The translations under genes and the position numbers were made by a program. This document shows, piece after piece, positions 8,686-12,303 of a stretch of DNA of 12,303 bases. Origin of the DNA: an uncultured Opitutia bacterium. Its GTDB lineage: Bacteria; Verrucomicrobiota; Verrucomicrobiia; Opitutales; Coraliomargaritaceae. The stretch's first letter is position 1. Each line of letters opens with the position of its first letter. The stretch lies in assembly GCA_937899295.1 (NCBI GenBank), contig CALBPO010000250.1, forward strand, positions 1 to 12,303, given 5' to 3'. The notes under the pieces are model-generated. The model was given only the letters and a program-made list of their open reading frames with translations. It was not told where the DNA came from and made no database searches.

Positions 8686-9954
8686 ATGTCCCTCCGCTAC
8701 TTATTTATAGATTTCGACAGCTTCTACGCCTCGGTCGAGCAGCAGTTCCGTCCTGAGCTGAGGGGCCGGCCTGTAGGTATCGTGCCATCTCTTGGAGTGG
8801 AAACCACCTGCTGTATTGCGGCGAGTTATGAGGCTAAGGCCTACGGCGTTAAAACTGGGACTGGGGTCCGTGAAGCGCGCTACCTCTGCCCTGGGATCGT
8901 CTTCGTCGAGGCGGGGCACTCAAACTATGTCCGCGTACATGAGCGGATAAAGAAGCTGATCCACGAGATCATCTATGTGGATGCGGTGCTTTCGATCGAT
9001 GAAATGTATGGTCGCTTGCCTCGGCACTGGCAACCGCTAGAAGTGGCACGCGCTAAGGCGATGGAAGTCAAAACGGCTTTGGCAACTGGAATCGGTGAGC
9101 ACATTCGCGCCTCCATCGGGCTCGCGCCGAACCGCTTCCTCGCCAAGCTAGCGAGTAAGCTGGAAAAGCCAAACGGACTGACCACGATGGACTTCGAAGA
9201 AATCCCAGAGAAGCTCTACAACTTCAAGCTGAGCGACATCACAGGGATCGGGCAGCGTATCGAACAGCGGCTGTATACTGCGCGGATCATGGATATGGAA
9301 GCACTTTGCACGGCCAGCCGGCGTAAGCTTCACCGAATCTGGGGCGGGATCGAAGGCGACCGAATGTGGTATGCGCTCCGCGGGGTCGAGGTGCCCGCGG
9401 TGGAGACAACGCGTCGCAGCATCGGGCACTCGCATGTCTTGCCCCCACGCTTGCGAACCTTCCACGGAGGGCACGCCACACTCCACCGCATGCTGCAAAA
9501 GGCCTGCTTGCGGTTGCGGGCGATGGATTATTTCACCGGGCATCTCTCAGTCGGAGTCAAATTCGGCTTCGAGCTACGGTGGGGGGCAGAGACACATTGC
9601 TTCCCGACGCAGGACAGCGTGGTGCTAGGCAAATTACTGAACCAGATTTGGGCGGAACACCCAAGGGATGCCCCCGAACCGACGAAGGTCAGTATTACAC
9701 TTTCCCGACTAGAGCACATCGCTGTGCACACGCCCTCGCTCTTTGTAGAGGACAACCAGCCACGTCGGATGGAGCTCCAACACGCCATGGATAAAGTCAA
9801 TAAGCGCTTCGGAGGGCGCACAATCTATTATGCGGACGCGATGGAAGCTCAACGCAGTCGCGACGCAGCCCCGATGCGCATCGCCTTCAATCACATTCCT
9901 GAGCTAGAACTGGAGCGCGACCAAAACGTAGACAAAAAAGCCTCCGATCCCTAG
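8686..9954 (+). CDS. Y-family (DinB/Pol IV-like) translesion DNA polymerase
   Basis: Low-fidelity polymerase for bypass of DNA lesions, 422 residues. The palm metal ligands are D9 in FIDFDSFYASVEQ and D105/E106 in LSIDEMYG. The steric-gate residue aligning with E. coli DinB F13 is Y14. The fingers segment is AASYEAKAYGVKTG (46-59), with Lys where DinB has Arg in the 'YEAR' motif. SIGLAPNRFLAKLASK (143-158) is the classic palm block, and SDITGIGQRIEQRL (183-196) is the thumb helix-hairpin-helix. Residues 245-385 form the little finger. The tail contains MRIAFNHIPELELE, a motif common at the end of DinB-like proteins. The sequence after the catalytic Glu (MYGRL) differs from the usual AYLDV, marking a divergent subfamily. 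The start is ATG 8686, with no Shine-Dalgarno. The last codons lie in the terminator hairpin. SOS control is expected from the family, but I saw no operator. Confidence 0.93.
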   Translation: MSLRYLFIDFDSFYASVEQQFRPELRGRPVGIVPSLGVETTCCIAASYEAKAYGVKTGTGVREARYLCPGIVFVEAGHSNYVRVHERIKKLIHEIIYVDAVLSIDEMYGRLPRHWQPLEVARAKAMEVKTALATGIGEHIRASIGLAPNRFLAKLASKLEKPNGLTTMDFEEIPEKLYNFKLSDITGIGQRIEQRLYTARIMDMEALCTASRRKLHRIWGGIEGDRMWYALRGVEVPAVETTRRSIGHSHVLPPRLRTFHGGHATLHRMLQKACLRLRAMDYFTGHLSVGVKFGFELRWGAETHCFPTQDSVVLGKLLNQIWAEHPRDAPEPTKVSITLSRLEHIAVHTPSLFVEDNQPRRMELQHAMDKVNKRFGGRTIYYADAMEAQRSRDAAPMRIAFNHIPELELERDQNVDKKASDP

Positions 9955-9968
9955 AGACCGGAGGCTTT
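9934..9968 (-). terminator. Intrinsic terminator hairpin overlapping the polymerase 3' end
   Basis: AAAGCCTCCG (9937-9946) and CGGAGGCTTT (9959-9968) form a perfect 10-bp stem with a 12-nt loop that contains the polymerase stop codon TAG (9952-9954). The A-run at 9934-9939 gives six consecutive Ts after the stem on the minus strand, whereas on the plus strand the stem is followed only by TTT then CG. It therefore reads better as a terminator for minus-strand transcripts arriving from the right, though it may also slow plus-strand transcripts from the polymerase. Confidence 0.72.
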
Positions 9969-9986
9969 CGTAAAAGTTGACGCCAG

Positions 9987-10190
9987 CTACTTCGCGACTG
10001 GAAGCTCGGACAGTTGAATTGCGGCTTTCTGCACCACTCCTTAGGTTTTTTCTTTGCTGGCGGGAGCCATGCCCTCCACGTAGTAACTTGATGTCCCCAA
10101 GCAAACGTCACCAAGAGTACTGACTAATTTCGCTATAACCGTCACATTTGAGTCGCATTGCTGAAACGCAAGCTTAACAATCAGACACTT
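9987..10190 (-). pseudogene. Candidate remnant of a small minus-strand gene (or a small RNA locus)
   Basis: The 275-nt gap between the polymerase and the DUF3450 gene is not empty. On the minus strand one frame is open from 10190, interrupted by a single TAA at 10041-10043, and ends at TAG 9987-9989, about 20 nt before the terminator hairpin. The final part reads protein-like: ATG 10070 opens MAPASKEKT, then the stop, then GVVQKAAIQLSELPVAK. A single C-to-T change (CAA to TAA) would explain the interruption. Alternatively, the locus is a structured RNA: CGCCAGC (9981-9987) and GCTGGCG (10056-10062) could close a stem around 68 nt just before the terminator. I do not recognise a family. An open frame of this length can occur by chance, so the main support is the correctly oriented terminator. 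Confidence 0.3.
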
Positions 10191-10229
10191 TTACTTGAAA
10201 AAGCTTTCTGATATCTGTGGTAGTTAAAT

Positions 10230-10991
10230 ATGAAAATACAACTTTGTTCACTCCTAACAATCGGCTGCTCGCTAATTATTGTTGGCCTAAACGCTCAAAA
10301 TCAAGTCGCAGAAACCCGTGAGGTATTAGACCAGTGGGTGGAAACCCGCCAGATCATCTCGGAGGAAAAAGCCAGTTGGAAGGTCGAGGAGTCCATTCTC
10401 GGCGACACAGTGCAGCTGCTCAGCAGCGAGCTCCATCGGCTCAGTGAAGCGCTCACTGATCTAGAGTCCTCAGCCACCGCAGCCGACGAAGAGCGTAGCA
10501 CACTTGCCGACGAGAAGGAGAAGCTAACCGCCGCATCTGCCGTGGTTGAAGCCAACATCGGCGCGCTTGAAAGCCAATTGAAGCGTGCGCTCAAGAAGCT
10601 ACCGGAGCCCCTGATCGAAACAATCAAGCCACTGATCCGCCGCCTGCCGGAAGACCCGAGCGACACAGACCTTTCATTAGGTGAGCGTGTGCAAAACATC
10701 GTCGGCATTCTCAGCCAAGCCGACAAGTTTAACACCACCATCACACAGACCAACGAGTCCCGTAAGATCGAGGGTGGCAAGACCGTCGAAGTTCGCACCC
10801 TCTACTGGGGCCTCGCAATGGCCTACTATGTGGATGCTTCCGGCCAATACGCTGGCATCGGCGTTCCTGGCCCTGACGGCTGGGAGTGGCCCCGCGTGGA
10901 CGCTGCCGGTGCAGAAATCAAACAACTCATCGACGTCTACGAAGGCTCCGAAGACATTAGCTTCGTGAACGTCCCCGCATATATTAAATAA
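10230..10991 (+). CDS. DUF3450 family periplasmic coiled-coil protein of a TonB/ExbB system
   Basis: Exported 253-residue protein of the DUF3450 family (PF11932), found beside TonB2-type ExbB/ExbD/TonB clusters and thought to assist outer-membrane energy transduction. A signal peptide covers residues 1-22, with cleavage likely after LNA and before QNQ. Residues 28-122 are a charged helical coiled coil. The conserved globular end follows: LGERVQNIVGILSQADKFN (150-168), VEVRTLYWGLAMAYYVD (186-202) and GWEWP (217-221), all DUF3450 signatures. Molecular role is not established for the family. It lies 25 nt upstream of the ExbB-like gene on the same strand, in the order known from Vibrio and Shewanella TonB2 loci. 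The start is ATG 10230; no Shine-Dalgarno and no convincing promoter could be assigned in the A/T-rich leader. Family assignment is firm, function is inferred from context. Confidence 0.88.
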   Translation: MKIQLCSLLTIGCSLIIVGLNAQNQVAETREVLDQWVETRQIISEEKASWKVEESILGDTVQLLSSELHRLSEALTDLESSATAADEERSTLADEKEKLTAASAVVEANIGALESQLKRALKKLPEPLIETIKPLIRRLPEDPSDTDLSLGERVQNIVGILSQADKFNTTITQTNESRKIEGGKTVEVRTLYWGLAMAYYVDASGQYAGIGVPGPDGWEWPRVDAAGAEIKQLIDVYEGSEDISFVNVPAYIK

Positions 10992-11016
10992 CTGAGCGCC
11001 TAAGCCTTCACTGATC

Positions 11017-12303
11017 ATGCAACGCACAATTAAAACCCTACTCGGCACTGCCGCACTGCTCGGACTCGCGACATTCGCCCAAGCACAGACTTTAAACTCG
11101 GCAAGCGAACAAGCCGAACGCGATCTCAAATCCGCACTGACAGAGCTCTCCGAAACACGGGGCACAATAGCCGCGGAGAAGATTCCTCTGATTCGAGAAG
11201 TCTCCGCGCTGGAAGACGATGTTCGCCAAAAATCGGATGAACTCAACCGCCTGCGCCGTCTGCGAGACAACAGCGACCTAGGGCTGAATCGCCTGCGCGA
11301 ACAAGTTAAAGCGATCGACGCACAAAACGAATATGCAGCTGGTCTATTGGACGAATTTGTCCGCTCCTTCGAAACACGTATCGACTACAGCGAGGTGCAA
11401 CTCTACTCCGAGGCCGCTGAAGAAGCCCGCCTCGCGATCGATGATCCTAACCTGACTCAAGCAGAACGCTTTAATAAACAGATCGATGTCATTGGAGTTG
11501 CTCTGGACCGACTTGAGCAACTTGCCGGCGGTTACACTTTTAAGGGCAAAGCTCTAGCCCCGAACGGTGATATCGAAGACGGCACCTACGCCGCCTTCGG
11601 CCCAACTGTTTACTTTGCCTCTGGTGAATCTGACTTAGCCGGTATCACTTTCACCAAGCTCAATGCAGCCGAGGCCGCCATCGCGATTCCCGGCGAGGGC
11701 TACTCTGCTGGCATTCGCGAGTTCATTAGTCAGGGCGAAGGCAGCATCCCCATCGATCCGACCCTCGGAAAGGCTCTTAAGATTGAAGAAAGTAAGGACA
11801 CCGTCGCTGAGCATATCGCTCAAGGTGGCGTCGTCGGATATGTCATTATCGGCCTCGGCCTACTTTGTATGCTACTAGCAGTCTTCAAATTGAATGAGGT
11901 TGTTGGCTTCAAGACGCCATCCGCAGAAGAGGTTCAGAAAGTGCTGCAGCAGATCGAGGCAGGCGATAAGGCCAAGGCTCTCTCCGTCGCGAGCGAGATC
12001 AGTGGCGCAGGTGGCGACATCCTACGCAAGGGCATCGAGAATATCGACGAGAAGCGCGGCACGCTCGAAGAACTTCTTTACGAAAAGATCCTTGCGGTTC
12101 GCCCCAAGCTGGAACGCTTCCTTCCTTTCATGGCACTCACCGCTGCCGCCGCACCACTCCTTGGACTACTCGGAACCGTCACCGGTATGATCAATACCTT
12201 CAAGCTGATCACCGTCTTTGGCACAGGTGACGCTAGCAACCTTGCTTCTGGCATCTCTCAAGCGCTGGTCACCACCGAGCTTGGTCTAATCGTCGCGATC
12301 CCG
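11017..12303 (+). CDS. TtpC-like MotA/TolQ/ExbB proton channel protein with long periplasmic N-terminus (truncated by window edge)
   Basis: The frame is open for 429 codons to the right edge with no stop. A signal peptide covers residues 1-23 (AQA before QTL). Residues 25-110 form a charged coiled coil, and residues 110-265 a periplasmic domain with [20 protein letters not shown] first membrane helix is at 270-291 ([14 protein letters not shown]...), a cytoplasmic loop at 292-368, then the ExbB/TolQ core: [20 protein letters not shown] and MINTF (371-395), then [18 protein letters not shown] (412-429) entering the last helix. The core motifs identify the proton-channel family that powers TonB; the long exported N-terminus is the TtpC type seen in TonB2 systems rather than the short classical ExbB. 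ATG 11017 is chosen because the signal peptide starts there. It should form a complex with ExbB, ExbD and TonB encoded downstream. About 20-30 C-terminal residues are probably missing. Confidence 0.93.
   Translation, partial: MQRTIKTLLGTAALLGLATFAQAQTLNSASEQAERDLKSALTELSETRGTIAAEKIPLIREVSALEDDVRQKSDELNRLRRLRDNSDLGLNRLREQVKAIDAQNEYAAGLLDEFVRSFETRIDYSEVQLYSEAAEEARLAIDDPNLTQAERFNKQIDVIGVALDRLEQLAGGYTFKGKALAPNGDIEDGTYAAFGPTVYFASGESDLAGITFTKLNAAEAAIAIPGEGYSAGIREFISQGEGSIPIDPTLGKALKIEESKDTVAEHIAQGGVVGYVIIGLGLLCMLLAVFKLNEVVGFKTPSAEEVQKVLQQIEAGDKAKALSVASEISGAGGDILRKGIENIDEKRGTLEELLYEKILAVRPKLERFLPFMALTAAAAPLLGLLGTVTGMINTFKLITVFGTGDASNLASGISQALVTTELGLIVAIP

Noticed and set aside
9148..9543. 131-codon minus-strand open frame inside the polymerase
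   Set aside because: Antisense to conserved palm, thumb and little-finger motifs; no recognisable domain.
9887..10114. 75-codon minus-strand frame through the polymerase 3' end and the following gap
   Set aside because: It runs through the terminator hairpin and into the polymerase, and its composition (many Trp, Arg and Cys) is less protein-like than the alternative frame that ends at 9987.
9981..10130. Possible SRP RNA (a GTAGCTGGC stretch on the minus strand resembles the 3' side of 4.5S RNA)
   Set aside because: The invariant SRP apical motif (GGAAGCAGCC type) is absent, so the similarity is taken as chance. 6S RNA, tmRNA and RNase P signatures were also not found.
10677..11270. 197-codon minus-strand open frame across the DUF3450/ExbB junction
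   Set aside because: Starts with an Arg/Ser-rich low-complexity run and is antisense to two genes with clear family motifs.

Overview
The window looks like a chromosomal housekeeping stretch from a moderately GC-rich Gram-negative bacterium. Signal peptides and a TonB/ExbB-type energy-transduction operon imply an outer membrane. The Lys-rich histone-H1-like protein tail, the scarcity of Shine-Dalgarno sequences and the gene families present suggest the Verrucomicrobia (Opitutae, for example Coraliomargarita or Puniceicoccaceae-like). That placement is an inference from style and content; there is no rRNA or marker phylogeny here. I see no tRNA, rRNA, CRISPR array, insertion sequence or phage gene.

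Layout. The left edge holds the C-terminus of a Dabb-type (stress-responsive A/B barrel) protein. It is followed on the same strand by pnuC (nicotinamide riboside transporter, 164-760) and a stand-alone NadR-type ribosylnicotinamide kinase (769-1290), a compact import-and-trap module for NAD salvage. Converging on it from the minus strand is an unusual two-part protein (1319-2617): a short-chain dehydrogenase fold whose catalytic residues appear lost, fused to an Arg-rich patch and a long histone-H1-like Lys/Ala tail. Upstream of it on the minus strand lie a long-chain polyprenyl diphosphate synthase (2818-3843) and a YbfF/ABHD11-like alpha/beta hydrolase (3896-4675), spaced like an operon.

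mutS (4784-7357) diverges from the hydrolase and converges with a nucleoside:H+ symporter-type MFS permease (7354-8562, minus); the two stop codons overlap. A Y-family translesion polymerase (8686-9954) diverges from the permease, so two DNA-maintenance genes flank the transporter. The polymerase ends inside a 10-bp-stem hairpin whose T-run faces the minus strand. This points to a small minus-strand transcript in the 275-bp gap that follows, either a broken small gene or a structured RNA.

The right end starts an energy-transduction operon on the plus strand: a DUF3450 periplasmic coiled-coil protein (10230-10991), then a TtpC-like ExbB with a long periplasmic N-terminal extension (11017 to beyond the window). 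By analogy with known TonB2-type clusters, a second exbB, exbD, tonB and a TPR gene are expected just beyond the right edge.

The most notable items are the pseudo-SDR/histone-tail fusion and the small terminated minus-strand locus behind the polymerase. I found no convincing multi-gene defence or mobile system.
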